DNA of 64,000 bases from Zoogloeaceae bacterium (GTDB lineage: Bacteria; Pseudomonadota; Gammaproteobacteria; Burkholderiales; Rhodocyclaceae), in the NCBI GenBank assembly GCA_024235655.1, contig JACKLY010000001.1:62001-126000 (forward strand), in the 5' to 3' direction. The stretch's first letter is position 1, and each line of letters begins with the position of its first letter. The position numbers and the translations under genes are program-made. Under the pieces are notes generated by a model. It did not search any database. It saw only the letters and a list, made by a program, of their open reading frames with translations, and was not told the origin of the DNA. Of this stretch, positions 1-8,968 are shown one piece after another.

Positions 1-732
1 TACGCACTGGCTAACGACCTCGGCATCGACAATATTGCCCGCTTCATGGCGCCTCTTGGCTTCGGCAGCCGGAGCGGGATCGACATCGAAGGAGAGTCGG
101 AAGGCGTACTACCCTCGCAGGAATGGAAAAAACGCCGTTTCAAGCGCCGGGAGCAACAGAAGTGGTATGCCGGCGAAACCATTTCGGTCGGCATCGGACA
201 AGGCTACAACGCCTACACTCCCCTGCAACTGGCGCAGGCCATGGCCGCTATCGCCAACGACGGCGTCATGTTCCGGCCGCATCTGGTCAAGCACATCACC
301 GATAGCCGCAACGGAGAAAAAACCCAGATCGAACCGGAACCCATCCGGACTCTGCCCCTGAAGCAGCAGAACATCGACACGATAAAACGTGCCATGGTCG
401 GCGTCATCAAGGAAGGCACCGGCGCCAGAGCCTTTGCCGGTGCTGAGTACGAAGCCGGTGGCAAGACCGGAACGGCACAGGTATACAGCCTGAAGGGATC
501 GACTTACAACCGTGAAAAGGTCAAATCCGAGTTGCGTGACCACTCGATCTTCATTGCCTTTGCCCCGGCGGATAAACCGACCATCGCCCTCGCGGTGTTG
601 GTCGAAAACGGCGGGTTCGGTGCGCAATCCGCAGCCCCGATCGCACGTATGGCGCTGGATTACTACCTGCTGGGTAAAAAACCGGCCGGCGCTGCTGTAG
701 AAGACAGTGCCGCAGGAGACGAGAACGAATGA
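1..732 (+). CDS. mrdA: Penicillin-binding protein 2, C-terminal part (gene cut by window edge)
   Basis: This is the 3' end (243 residues) of the class B transpeptidase that crosslinks peptidoglycan during lateral wall elongation, working with RodA in the inner membrane. The reading frame is open from base 1, so the start and the SxxK active-site serine lie outside the window. The conserved KTG triad is visible in GGKTGTAQVY near base 463, and the YALANDLGID and ETISVGIGQGYN stretches are typical of PBP2. The stop overlaps the rodA start (ATGA), the usual mrdA-mrdB coupling. Family assignment is firm from motifs and neighbour. Confidence 0.95.
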   Translation, partial: YALANDLGIDNIARFMAPLGFGSRSGIDIEGESEGVLPSQEWKKRRFKRREQQKWYAGETISVGIGQGYNAYTPLQLAQAMAAIANDGVMFRPHLVKHITDSRNGEKTQIEPEPIRTLPLKQQNIDTIKRAMVGVIKEGTGARAFAGAEYEAGGKTGTAQVYSLKGSTYNREKVKSELRDHSIFIAFAPADKPTIALAVLVENGGFGAQSAAPIARMALDYYLLGKKPAGAAVEDSAAGDENE

Positions 733-1841
733 TGCCATTTGCACAATTGCGGCATCGGCTCTGGCACGGCCTGGTGGACCACATCGACGTACCGCTGATG
801 ATTGTGGCGGTGGTGTTGATGGGGATCGGACTGGCTAGCGTGTATTCGGCGACTTACGACAGCAATAATCGTTTCTTTGCGCAAGCCATGAACATGGGAG
901 TTGCTCTCGCCGTCATGTGGAGCGTTGCACAGATCCCGCCGCAGAAGCTGATGCGCTTTGCCATTCCGCTCTATATCGCAGGGGTAATTCTGCTGATTCT
1001 GGTCATGCTGTTCGGAGTAACCGTTAATGGTTCCCGGCGCTGGCTGTCCGTGGGCTTTACCCGGATTCAACCATCCGAACTGATGAAAATCGCCATGCCG
1101 CTGCTGCTGGCCTGGTATTTCCACAAGTACGAAACAATGATCAGGATGCGCCACTTTGCGCTGGCCGCAGTTCTGCTCGCAGTTCCCTTCCTGCTCATTG
1201 CCAAGCAGCCAGATCTGGGTACGGCACTGCTGGTCGGAGCCTCCGGGTTCTACGTCATCTTTCTCGCCGGGCTGCCGTGGAAAATCATGTTCGGACTGAT
1301 CGCCATCGGCAGTGCCGCCGCCCCCTTTGCCTGGACATTGCTGCACGATTACCAACGCCGTCGCATCCTGACCCTGTTTGACCCGACCAGCGACCCGCTC
1401 GGCGCCGGCTACCACATCATCCAATCCACCATTGCCATCGGCTCAGGCGGCCCTTTCGGCAAGGGCTGGCTATCCGGCACACAGACCCACCTGGAATTCA
1501 TCCCGGAAAAACACACCGATTTCATCTTTGCGGTTTTTTCCGAGGAATGGGGGCTTGCCGGCAACCTTTTCCTGCTGTTCACCTACCTCTTTCTTGTTGG
1601 CCGGGGGCTGATGATCGCCGCCAATGCCCCGACGCTGTTTTCCCGGTTGCTGGCCGGCGCCATCACACTGATTTTCTTCACCTATGCTTTCGTCAACATG
1701 GGTATGGTGTCCGGCATTCTTCCGGTCGTCGGCGTACCGCTGCCTTTCGTCAGCTACGGAGGTACTGCACTGTTGACCCTGTTTGTCGGCATGGGAATCC
1801 TGATGAGCATTCAGACCCACCGGATGCTGGTAAAAAAATGA
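729..1841 (+). CDS. rodA: Rod shape-determining SEDS glycosyltransferase RodA
   Basis: A 370-residue polytopic membrane protein of the SEDS family, the peptidoglycan polymerase of the elongasome and partner of PBP2. About ten hydrophobic segments can be read along the protein. The conserved periplasmic-loop motif EKHTDFIFAV, which carries the Asp essential in this family, lies around residue 260, and PFVSYGG occurs near the C-terminus. Length matches the E. coli protein (370). The ATG overlaps the PBP2 stop by four bases, and the rodA stop overlaps the start of rlpA, so the three are probably translationally coupled. Confidence 0.97.
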   Translation: MMPFAQLRHRLWHGLVDHIDVPLMIVAVVLMGIGLASVYSATYDSNNRFFAQAMNMGVALAVMWSVAQIPPQKLMRFAIPLYIAGVILLILVMLFGVTVNGSRRWLSVGFTRIQPSELMKIAMPLLLAWYFHKYETMIRMRHFALAAVLLAVPFLLIAKQPDLGTALLVGASGFYVIFLAGLPWKIMFGLIAIGSAAAPFAWTLLHDYQRRRILTLFDPTSDPLGAGYHIIQSTIAIGSGGPFGKGWLSGTQTHLEFIPEKHTDFIFAVFSEEWGLAGNLFLLFTYLFLVGRGLMIAANAPTLFSRLLAGAITLIFFTYAFVNMGMVSGILPVVGVPLPFVSYGGTALLTLFVGMGILMSIQTHRMLVKK

Positions 1842-2857
1842 TGCATTCTTCCTGGAAAACTGCGCTGGGCATCTGTCTGCTGCCCGTCTTCCTACTCAGC
1901 GGCTGTGGCGGTGATCCCGTTCGCCCGACCGAACCGGCGGCCGAGACGCCGAAAGGAACCAGTCGCACACCGACCCGCAAGCCTTCCGTCACACTCAAGC
2001 GCGGTGGAGGCTTCTACAAGGATGACGGCCCCGGCGATGACATCCCGGATGGGCTGGATGACATTCCCGATGCCGTCCCGCGTTTCGAACCACTCCATCG
2101 TTTCGCTAACCGACCCTACGTCGTGCTCGGCAAGGAATACCTGCCGAACACCAGTATCAAACCCTACAAGCGGCAGGGCATTGGCAGCTGGTATGGCAAG
2201 AAGTTTCATGGCCAGAAAACATCGATCGGCGAAACCTACGACATGTTCGGGATGACCGCTGCCCATCCGACACTCGCCATTCCCTCCTATGTCAGGGTGA
2301 CCAATGTCGCCAACGGCCGTTCGGTCATTGTCCGGGTCAACGACCGTGGCCCCTTCCATGCAGACAGAATCATCGATCTTTCCTATGCCGCCGCCTACAA
2401 GCTTGATTACATTGGCAGTGGCAGCGCATTGGTCGAAGTGGAAACCATCGTGCCGGATGCCACAGGCATGACCTATGCCGACCTTCGTCCTGCACCGACA
2501 GCGCAGACAGCACAGGGTGAGCAGGACGAAATTGCGCAGATGGCGAAAAAAATGGCCGCTGAGGAGCGCCCCTCGCAATCAGCCGCTCGCGCCGGGATCG
2601 CCAGCCAGGAAAGCAAGCTGGCCTCGGGCAGCGTATTCCTGCAACTGGGGGCATTTGCCAATGCCGACAACGCTGAATCCTTGCAGCAGAAACTTGGCCG
2701 GGAACTGGATTGGGTCGAAGGCGAACTGCGCATCAATGTCAGCGGCGGCATCCATCGCCTACACCTCGGCCCCTTCGTCAGCCGTAGCGAAGCTGAAAAA
2801 GTGGCAGAGCGAATCCGCCAGGATTACGGCTTCAAGCCGACCTTCGTTACGCGATAA
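1838..2857 (+). CDS. rlpA: Septal-ring lytic transglycosylase lipoprotein RlpA
   Basis: A 339-residue outer-membrane lipoprotein. It begins with a lipoprotein signal ending in FLLSGC (lipidated Cys at residue 23), then a low-complexity linker. A double-psi beta-barrel follows at about residues 113-205 (GIGSWYGKKF and VNDRGPFHADRIIDLS), and a C-terminal SPOR domain occupies roughly residues 262-339, which would bind denuded septal glycan. RlpA-DPBB enzymes cleave naked glycan strands. Start: ATG ATG in tandem at 1838/1841. I chose 1838 because its ATGA overlaps the rodA stop. Order mrdA-rodA-rlpA is a classic elongation cluster. Confidence 0.93.
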   Translation: MMHSSWKTALGICLLPVFLLSGCGGDPVRPTEPAAETPKGTSRTPTRKPSVTLKRGGGFYKDDGPGDDIPDGLDDIPDAVPRFEPLHRFANRPYVVLGKEYLPNTSIKPYKRQGIGSWYGKKFHGQKTSIGETYDMFGMTAAHPTLAIPSYVRVTNVANGRSVIVRVNDRGPFHADRIIDLSYAAAYKLDYIGSGSALVEVETIVPDATGMTYADLRPAPTAQTAQGEQDEIAQMAKKMAAEERPSQSAARAGIASQESKLASGSVFLQLGAFANADNAESLQQKLGRELDWVEGELRINVSGGIHRLHLGPFVSRSEAEKVAERIRQDYGFKPTFVTR

Positions 2858-3821
2858 CCGGCGGCAGGGGGCGGAAAATCCCCTGCACAATGGCTTCGCC
2901 ATTGCCCAAATCAACGACCTGCGCCGATATCTCGACGGCAACATGCTGCCCATTGGCAGCGACAATTTCACAGGCTAGCGGCGCCTTGCCATTGCTGGCG
3001 ACATGCTCGTCAAACAATGCCCGGTATCGGGCACGATTCTCGGGAGGATGCAAACATGTTTGCGGCTTGCCGAGCAGTTCGCTACGACACCAGCCGAACA
3101 ATCGTTCAGCCGCTGGATTGAGGTCAATGATGCCGCCATCGTCAGCCCGGGCAATAACGATGGCGTCGGCTGTTGCCTCGAACAAGGCGCGCAACTTGAC
3201 GTTGGCTTCCTTCAACTCATCCTGTGCCACTGTCGACTCGTGCTGCACCAGCGCCAGCGCCACCAGACTGGCCGCGGCGGCTGCAAACATGCGCTGCACC
3301 GATGACCAGCCCGTATGCAAGCCGACCTGCTCAATGCACAGCACCCCTTGCAGTTCGCTACGCACATGCACAGGGGTATTGAGCATCGCCGTAATACCGT
3401 GGATGGGGAGATAGTCCTTGGAAAACTCGCAGGTCAGTGGATGCGAAGCTGCATCGTCAGCAACGATGATTTCCTCCCGTTGCAGACCGGCAAAGTATCC
3501 CGGATATTGGGCTGCCGTCAGCACAGCGCCCGAAGTGTGTCGCGCGGGAGACAATTCAAACAGATCCAGACAATGGAGCGACAGGCGATCCTGCGCCAAT
3601 GCCCACAGGCTGACACGCTCTACGATCAGCATGCGCGCCGTTGCTTCGGTCAAGGAACGCAAAGTCTCATCCAATGGCCGTCTCGGATCGGCATCCCTGG
3701 CCAGCAGGGTAAACGCCCCCTGCAGATCAAGCCCCGGCGAGATAGCTTGAGAACCGTGCGAATGGTAGCCATAAAGATGCAGGGACATGGTGGAAAGAAT
3801 TGGCCTGAACAGTCTGAACAA
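2847..3821 (-). CDS. GAF-PAS sensory protein without an output domain
   Basis: A 324-residue soluble protein. An N-terminal GAF domain (about residues 35-195, with LDETLRSLTEATARMLIVER and MLNTPVHVRSELQGVLCIEQ) is followed by a short helical linker. A PAS domain fills about residues 205-318 (LFEATADAIVIARADDGGII, LNPAAERLFGW). No GGDEF, EAL, kinase or DNA-binding domain follows, so it either works through a partner or is a remnant of a longer signalling protein. The TTG start at 3821 is supported by AGGA six bases upstream on the minus strand; an ATG at 3788 has no clear ribosome site. Its 3' end overlaps the rlpA 3' end by 11 bases, convergent. Confidence 0.8.
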   Translation of the reverse strand: MFRLFRPILSTMSLHLYGYHSHGSQAISPGLDLQGAFTLLARDADPRRPLDETLRSLTEATARMLIVERVSLWALAQDRLSLHCLDLFELSPARHTSGAVLTAAQYPGYFAGLQREEIIVADDAASHPLTCEFSKDYLPIHGITAMLNTPVHVRSELQGVLCIEQVGLHTGWSSVQRMFAAAAASLVALALVQHESTVAQDELKEANVKLRALFEATADAIVIARADDGGIIDLNPAAERLFGWCRSELLGKPQTCLHPPENRARYRALFDEHVASNGKAPLACEIVAANGQHVAVEISAQVVDLGNGEAIVQGIFRPLPPVIA

Positions 3822-3918
3822 GCTGAATCCTAACCAAGCACCGCGCAGAAAACCGAGGAACTATGCCTCATTAATACGGTAACAGTGTGTACCCGATGGC
3901 GGCAGCACGGATTCGGAT

Positions 3919-3927
3919 TGTTATAAT
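3919..3927 (+). promoter_or_regulatory. Extended -10 promoter of the dacA-dat-lipBA unit
   Basis: TGT followed by a perfect TATAAT (TATAAT at 3922-3927) forms an extended -10 element 40 bases before the carboxypeptidase start. No good -35 hexamer lies 16-18 bases upstream, as is common for extended -10 promoters. Transcription would begin near 3934. This is the only plausible promoter I see between 3822 and 3966. Confidence 0.55.
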
Positions 3928-3966
3928 CGCCCCTCCCCTCCAGTTGCCCCAAGAAGAACGTTTTCT

Positions 3967-5091
3967 ATGAAAATCATTGCTTTCCTGTTTGCCTTCATTC
4001 CATCACTGGTCCTCGCCCAGCAATTACCGACGCCACCGGCACTGGCTGCAAAATCGTGGCTGCTGATTGAAACCGGATCGGGTCAGACGCTGGCCAGCCA
4101 GGCGGCTGACGAGCGCCTTGAGCCTGCCTCGCTGACCAAATTGATGACGGCCTACCTGACCTTTGCTGCATTGAAACAGGGCGCGATCAAGATCAACCAG
4201 GCAGTACCGGTCTCGGAAAAAGCCTGGCGTACAGGCGGCTCGAAAATGTTCATCCGGGTGGGTACCGAGGTATCGGTTGAGGATTTGATCAAGGGCATGA
4301 TCGTGCAGTCAGGCAACGACGCCTGCGTGGCGCTGGCTGAAGCCATTGCCGGCAGTGAGGATAACTTCGCGCAGATGATGAACCGCGAAGCACAACGCCT
4401 GGGCATGAAATCCTCCAGTTTCAAGAATTCGACCGGCCTGCCAGACCCCGAGCTGTATACGACGGCACGCGATCTCGCCACGCTCACCACCGCCTTGATC
4501 CGTGACTTCCCCGAGGACTACGCCAAGTATTACTCGATCAAGGAATTCCGCTACAACAATATTACCCAGCACAACCGTAACCGCCTGCTCTGGGTCGACC
4601 CGACCGTCGATGGTGTCAAGACCGGTCACACCGAGGCTGCTGGCTACTGTCTGGTCTCCTCGGCCCAGCGTGGCCCGCGCCGCCTGCTGTCCGTGGTTCT
4701 GGGCGCCGCCTCCGACAATGTCCGTACACAGGAATCCCTGAAACTCCTCAATTACGGCTTCCAGTTCTACGACGCTGTTCAGCTCTACGCCAAGGATCAG
4801 ACAGTATCCTCGCTGAAGGTCTGGAAAGGTTCTGCAGCAACCGTCAAGGCAGGCTTCAAGAGTGATTTCATTCTTTCGGTACCCAAAGGCTTCGGGCCCA
4901 AGGTGCAAGCCGAACTGGTTTCCCAACAACCGCTGATTGCTCCGGTTGCTGCTGGTCAGACCGTCGGCACAATGAAAGTCAGTGTTGACGGCAAGGCCTA
5001 TGGCGAATACCCCGTGGTCGCCCTTGAAGGCGTTGGTCAAGCTGGCATTATCGGGCGTACGATCGACGCCATTCGCCTGATGTTCAACTGA
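3967..5091 (+). CDS. dacA: D-alanyl-D-alanine carboxypeptidase (PBP5/6 family)
   Basis: A 374-residue serine carboxypeptidase that removes the terminal D-Ala from peptidoglycan stem peptides on the periplasmic face. A signal peptide (MKIIAFLFAFIPSLVLAQQ) precedes the catalytic domain, with SLTK (Ser55-Lys58), SGN (115-117) and KTG (218-220) all intact. A PBP5 C-terminal beta domain and a short amphipathic tail (IDAIRLMF) that would anchor it to the membrane follow. Whether it corresponds to dacA or dacC cannot be settled from sequence. It is followed five bases later by a D-amino-acid transaminase, a logical pairing for D-Ala metabolism. Confidence 0.94.
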   Translation: MKIIAFLFAFIPSLVLAQQLPTPPALAAKSWLLIETGSGQTLASQAADERLEPASLTKLMTAYLTFAALKQGAIKINQAVPVSEKAWRTGGSKMFIRVGTEVSVEDLIKGMIVQSGNDACVALAEAIAGSEDNFAQMMNREAQRLGMKSSSFKNSTGLPDPELYTTARDLATLTTALIRDFPEDYAKYYSIKEFRYNNITQHNRNRLLWVDPTVDGVKTGHTEAAGYCLVSSAQRGPRRLLSVVLGAASDNVRTQESLKLLNYGFQFYDAVQLYAKDQTVSSLKVWKGSAATVKAGFKSDFILSVPKGFGPKVQAELVSQQPLIAPVAAGQTVGTMKVSVDGKAYGEYPVVALEGVGQAGIIGRTIDAIRLMFN

Positions 5092-5096
5092 TCACC

Positions 5097-5984
5097 ATGA
5101 CGCCTGCCACCTCCCCGATCACCTGCTACCTCAACGGCGAGTATCTGCCCTTGAGCGAAGCCCGCATTTCGCCGCTGGATCGCGGTTTTCTTTTCGGTGA
5201 CGGCGCCTACGAGGTGATCCCCGTCTACTCTCGGCAAGCGTTCCGCATCGGCGAACATCTCAAGCGCCTGCAGCAAACGCTGGATGGCATCCGCCTGCCC
5301 AACCCGCACAGCAACGCTGAATGGGCCGAACGCATCGAGCGCATCATTGCCACCGCACCGTACGCGGATCAGTCGGTCTACCTGCAGGTGACGCGTGGCG
5401 CCGATGACAAGCGCGACCATGCCTTCCCCAAGGATGTGCCGCCTACCGTCTTCATTTTCCCGTCACCCCTGGTAACAACTCCGGATGCCATTCGTGCCAA
5501 GGGGGTTGCAGCAGTCACTGCGCTCGACAACCGCTGGTTGCGTTGCGATCTCAAGGTTGTCGCCCTGCTCGCCAATGTTGTGGCGCGACAGAATGCCATC
5601 GACCAGGGCTGTGCCGAAACGATCTTCCTGCGTGAAGGCTTCATGATCGAAGGTGCGGCATCGAACATCTTTGTCGTCAAGAATGACCTGCTGCTGGCCC
5701 CGCCCAAGGATCACCGCATGCTGCCCGGCGTGACCTACGACGTGGTGCTTGAACTCGCGGCCAAGCATGGCGTTCCGGTTGAAATTCGTGAAATCGACGA
5801 AAGCGAATTGCGTGCCGCTGACGAAATCTGGATGACCTCGTCCACCAAGGAAATCCTGCCCATCACCACCCTTGATGGCCAGCCGGTCGGCCATGGCGCT
5901 GCCGCCGGCAAACCGGGGCCGCTGGCGCAGCAGATGCACGGCTGGTACCAGCAATTCAAGAACGAGGTGATGCGTCATGGCTGA
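5097..5984 (+). CDS. dat: D-amino-acid transaminase (class IV PLP enzyme)
   Basis: A 295-residue fold-type IV aminotransferase. The N-terminus (CYLNGEYLPLSEARISPLDRGFLFGDGAYEV) is typical of the D-amino-acid/branched-chain/aminodeoxychorismate-lyase family. The PLP lysine is in RCDLKVVALLANVVAR (near residue 153), and the phosphate-binding EGAASNIFVVK and TSSTKEILPIT follow. D-amino-acid specificity is inferred from resemblance to Dat proteins and from the location directly after a D,D-carboxypeptidase; a branched-chain enzyme is the main alternative. The 3' end overlaps the next gene by eight bases. Confidence 0.85.
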   Translation: MTPATSPITCYLNGEYLPLSEARISPLDRGFLFGDGAYEVIPVYSRQAFRIGEHLKRLQQTLDGIRLPNPHSNAEWAERIERIIATAPYADQSVYLQVTRGADDKRDHAFPKDVPPTVFIFPSPLVTTPDAIRAKGVAAVTALDNRWLRCDLKVVALLANVVARQNAIDQGCAETIFLREGFMIEGAASNIFVVKNDLLLAPPKDHRMLPGVTYDVVLELAAKHGVPVEIREIDESELRAADEIWMTSSTKEILPITTLDGQPVGHGAAAGKPGPLAQQMHGWYQQFKNEVMRHG

Positions 5985-6255
5985 CGACAAGGCGTCTGCA
6001 GAAACCCTGCTCGAGTTCCCCTGCGCTTTCCCGATCAAGATCATGGGTCTGGCCAATGCTGATCTGGCGCAGGCCGTACTGGAAGTTGTGCTGCAACACG
6101 ATCCGGGTTTCGACGGAGCGACGATGGAGATGCGCGCCAGCTCCGGCGGCAAGTATGTCAGCCTGACCTGCACCGTGACCGCCACCTCGAAGCCGCAGCT
6201 GGATGCGCTGTACATGGCACTGACCTCGCATCCGCTGGTCAAGATTGTTCTGTAA
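5977..6255 (+). CDS. YbeD-family (DUF493) protein
   Basis: A 92-residue protein of the DUF493/YbeD family: a small ACT-like alpha/beta fold (LEFPCAFPIKIMG at the N-terminus, VSLTCTVTATSKPQLDALYMAL in the core). Its biochemical role is unknown. It sits directly before lipB, as ybeD does in E. coli, so a link to lipoate metabolism is inferred from conserved position only. It overlaps the transaminase gene by eight bases, which suggests translational coupling. Confidence 0.88.
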   Translation: MADDKASAETLLEFPCAFPIKIMGLANADLAQAVLEVVLQHDPGFDGATMEMRASSGGKYVSLTCTVTATSKPQLDALYMALTSHPLVKIVL

Positions 6256-6264
6256 CTGCCGGTC

Positions 6265-6885
6265 ATGATCGTTCGCCAGCTCGGCCGCGCCGACTACCAG
6301 CCAACCTGGCAAGCAATGATGGACTTCACCGCTGCACGTACGGCCGAGACGCCGGACGAGCTCTGGGTGGTCGAACACCCGCCGGTATTCACTCTCGGTC
6401 AGGCCGGCAAGCCGGAACACCTGATTGCCGACACCGGCATCCCGCTGGTGAAGATCGACCGAGGCGGACAGATCACCTACCATGGTCCCGGCCAGGTCGT
6501 GATCTACCTGCTGATCAATCTGCCGCGTCGGAAACTCAAGGTGCGCGAACTGGTCAACCGGATCGAGCAGGCGGTCATCGACTGTCTGGCCGAGCATGGC
6601 GTAATTGCTGATCGACTCGACAGTGCACCCGGCGTTTACGTCGGCGCCGGCGAAAGTCTGGCCAAGGTGGCGGCGCTTGGCCTACGCATCCGGAACGGCT
6701 GCTGCTACCATGGCGTCAGCCTGAATGTGGATATGGACCTGTCGCCGTTCCTGGCGATCAACCCCTGTGGCTATGCCGGCATGGCAGTCACACAAACGAA
6801 GGACCTCGGCATACCGCTGACGCCGCCACAAGCGGCAGAGGCATTGACGAGGCATCTCATTGCACAACTGGAGCAGCAAGGATGA
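6265..6885 (+). CDS. lipB: Octanoyl-(acyl carrier protein):protein N-octanoyltransferase LipB
   Basis: A 206-residue enzyme that moves octanoyl from ACP to lipoyl domains of 2-oxoacid dehydrogenases and GcvH, the first step of lipoate synthesis. Diagnostic motifs are visible: [11 protein letters not shown], the glycine-rich [12 protein letters not shown], and [17 protein letters not shown], where the Lys of LAKVAALG is the conserved active-site lysine. The thiol motif appears as NPCGYAGM. Length matches the family (about 210). It overlaps lipA by ATGA. Confidence 0.96.
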   Translation: MIVRQLGRADYQPTWQAMMDFTAARTAETPDELWVVEHPPVFTLGQAGKPEHLIADTGIPLVKIDRGGQITYHGPGQVVIYLLINLPRRKLKVRELVNRIEQAVIDCLAEHGVIADRLDSAPGVYVGAGESLAKVAALGLRIRNGCCYHGVSLNVDMDLSPFLAINPCGYAGMAVTQTKDLGIPLTPPQAAEALTRHLIAQLEQQG

Positions 6886-7826
6886 GCGAACGCGGCGTGA
6901 AGCAGAAGGGCGAACTGAAAACGGCCCGTATCCCGATCAAGATCGTGCCGCATGTGCCACAGAAAAAGCCGGACTGGATTCGCGTCAAGGCTGGCAACAG
7001 CTCCGGTCGCTTCGGAGAAATCAAGTCCATGCTGCGCGAGCAGAAGCTGCACACGGTGTGCGAGGAAGCGGCCTGTCCGAACATCGGCGAATGCTTCGGC
7101 CGCGGCACCGCAACCTTCATGATCCTCGGCGACATCTGCACCCGCCGCTGTCCGTTCTGCGATGTCGGCCACGGCAAGCCGCTGCCACCGGACGTGAACG
7201 AGCCGGCCAACCTCGCCGAGAGCGTGGCCAACCTCAAGCTACGCTACGTGGTGATTACCAGCGTCGATCGCGACGACCTGCGTGACGGTGGCGCCCAGCA
7301 TTTTGTCGACGTCATTGCAGCCGTGCGCCAGAAATCACCGACCACCACCATCGAAACGCTGGTCCCAGATTTCCGTGGCCGCATGGATGTGGCTATCGAG
7401 GTGCTCGGCCAATCGCTGCCCGACGTACTCAATCACAACATGGAAACCGTGCCCCGCCTCTACAAGCAGGCGCGCCCAGGTGCCGACTACCAGCATTCGC
7501 TGGATTTCATGAAGAACTTCAAGGCAAAGTATCCGAACGTACCGACCAAATCCGGCCTGATGGTCGGCCTCGGCGAAACCGACGAGGAAATCCTTGAAGT
7601 GCTGCGTGACCTGCGCGCCCACGGCGTCGAGATGCTGACCATCGGCCAGTACCTGGCCCCTTCCGGTCATCACCTGCCCGTATCACGCTACGTGCATCCG
7701 GACGTATTCAAGATGTACGAAACCGAAGCAAAGGCAATGGGCTTCACCGGCGCCGCCTGCGGGCCGATGGTTCGTAGTTCCTACTGGGCCGACCAGCAGG
7801 CACACAGTGCCGGTGTCGTTGAATAG
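6882..7826 (+). CDS. lipA: Lipoyl synthase LipA
   Basis: A 314-residue radical-SAM enzyme that inserts two sulfurs into protein-bound octanoyl groups. Both [4Fe-4S] clusters can be read: the auxiliary cluster in [12 protein letters not shown] and the radical-SAM CxxxCxxC in [13 protein letters not shown]. The C-terminal serine ligand is in [10 protein letters not shown]. Length is normal. It is coupled to lipB through an ATGA overlap, so octanoyl transfer and sulfur insertion are expressed together. A small Cys-containing gene starts nine bases after the stop. Confidence 0.97.
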   Translation: MSERGVKQKGELKTARIPIKIVPHVPQKKPDWIRVKAGNSSGRFGEIKSMLREQKLHTVCEEAACPNIGECFGRGTATFMILGDICTRRCPFCDVGHGKPLPPDVNEPANLAESVANLKLRYVVITSVDRDDLRDGGAQHFVDVIAAVRQKSPTTTIETLVPDFRGRMDVAIEVLGQSLPDVLNHNMETVPRLYKQARPGADYQHSLDFMKNFKAKYPNVPTKSGLMVGLGETDEEILEVLRDLRAHGVEMLTIGQYLAPSGHHLPVSRYVHPDVFKMYETEAKAMGFTGAACGPMVRSSYWADQQAHSAGVVE

Positions 7827-7835
7827 GATGCCGAT

Positions 7836-8030
7836 ATGAGCGACAAGAAACCAACCTGCAGTGATTGTGATCATTCCTTCGAGCTAGGCGATGACTCGAC
7901 TACCGTTGTCTGCAGTGCGCATCTGGAATACCGGGAAGCCAGCCACCCGGCAAGCTGCGAGCATTTCGCACCAAGAAAAATGCTGACCGAATCGAGCGTT
8001 ACCGAAATCTGGAGCGAGCACTCAGACTGA
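7836..8030 (+). CDS. Small cysteine-containing hypothetical protein
   Basis: A 64-residue acidic protein with four cysteines spaced as CSDC, then VVCSAH and SCEHF, which could bind one zinc ion or an Fe-S centre. I do not recognise a named family. The ATG at 7836 has AGGA seven bases upstream, and the gap from the lipA stop is only nine bases, so it is likely the last gene of the lip unit. A role beside LipA, such as cluster supply, would be speculation. Confidence 0.65.
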   Translation: MSDKKPTCSDCDHSFELGDDSTTVVCSAHLEYREASHPASCEHFAPRKMLTESSVTEIWSEHSD

Positions 8031-8096
8031 ATCTCGCCTGTCGCAAAAGCAGCTTTCCACGCATGGCCCGAACAAAACAGAGAGGGAGTGCAACCA

Positions 8097-8954
8097 GTGT
8101 TGAAGCAGTTCCATCTCATCGGATTGATTTCCTGGCTGGCTCTGGCTGCCTCGCCAAGTGCGGCTGTCGAAAGCGTCATGGGCTACCGTACCAATGCGCG
8201 CATGCCCTATATCAGCGACGGCACAGGCAATGGCATCTACCGGGATCTTTACACAACAGCATGCAAGCGGGTCGGCTGCACCCTGAAAATCGTTCGCTTG
8301 CCCAAGGAACGAATCAATCGTGCCCTGCACGAGGGTGAAGTCGATTTCTACCCCGGCTACGCCTTCAATCTGATTCGAGAACAATCCGTTTTCTTTTTCC
8401 CGAATGGGCTCGTCGAGCGCTTCGCGATCGTCAACCCTGAATCAGCACCGCCAATCAAATCCTTCTCGGATCTGATTGGCCAGCGTGAACTGCGCAGCCT
8501 CGGCAACCCTTCCTATCTGCCACCGGATATCCAGAATCAGACCCAAACCTACCACGTCAGTGAATTGGGCATACCACGGGCGCTGCACATGCTACGTCTC
8601 GGACGGGCAGATTTCTTCATCTATGACGATGTTACCCTGCGCTTCTACTGGCTAACCGAGGAAACGAACGGCCTACGCTTCAATTCTCCACTGGAGGCTG
8701 AAAGAGCGATGTACACCGCATGGTCAAAACGCTCCCACCTGTACCAGACGCTACCCAATACCGCCTATCGCAACGGGCTACCAATATCACCCGAAAACCA
8801 CCCGCAGCGCCTCAACCCGGCATCGATTCCGGGGCGCCTGCAAGCAGAACTTGCCCGAATGCAACAATCGGGTGAAACATCACTCATCGTACAGCGTCAT
8901 CTCACCCCGCCTCGGCCAGGTGGCGCAGAAACATCAGTTGTTCCTTCCCGCTAA
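8097..8954 (+). CDS. Periplasmic solute-binding family 3-like protein
   Basis: A 285-residue exported protein resembling the periplasmic amino-acid-binding (SBP_bac_3) fold: YRTNARMPYISDGTGNGIYRDL, PKERINRALHEGEVDFYPGY, and LGRADFFIYDD. The signal peptide is FHLIGLISWLALAASPSAAVES. I chose GTG 8097 because GAGGGAG lies nine bases upstream; a GTG at 8088 would overlap that ribosome site. No permease or ATPase is adjacent, so it may be a stand-alone sensor or scavenging protein. Ligand unknown. Confidence 0.75.
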   Translation: MLKQFHLIGLISWLALAASPSAAVESVMGYRTNARMPYISDGTGNGIYRDLYTTACKRVGCTLKIVRLPKERINRALHEGEVDFYPGYAFNLIREQSVFFFPNGLVERFAIVNPESAPPIKSFSDLIGQRELRSLGNPSYLPPDIQNQTQTYHVSELGIPRALHMLRLGRADFFIYDDVTLRFYWLTEETNGLRFNSPLEAERAMYTAWSKRSHLYQTLPNTAYRNGLPISPENHPQRLNPASIPGRLQAELARMQQSGETSLIVQRHLTPPRPGGAETSVVPSR

Positions 8955-8968
8955 AGGAGTCATTAACC

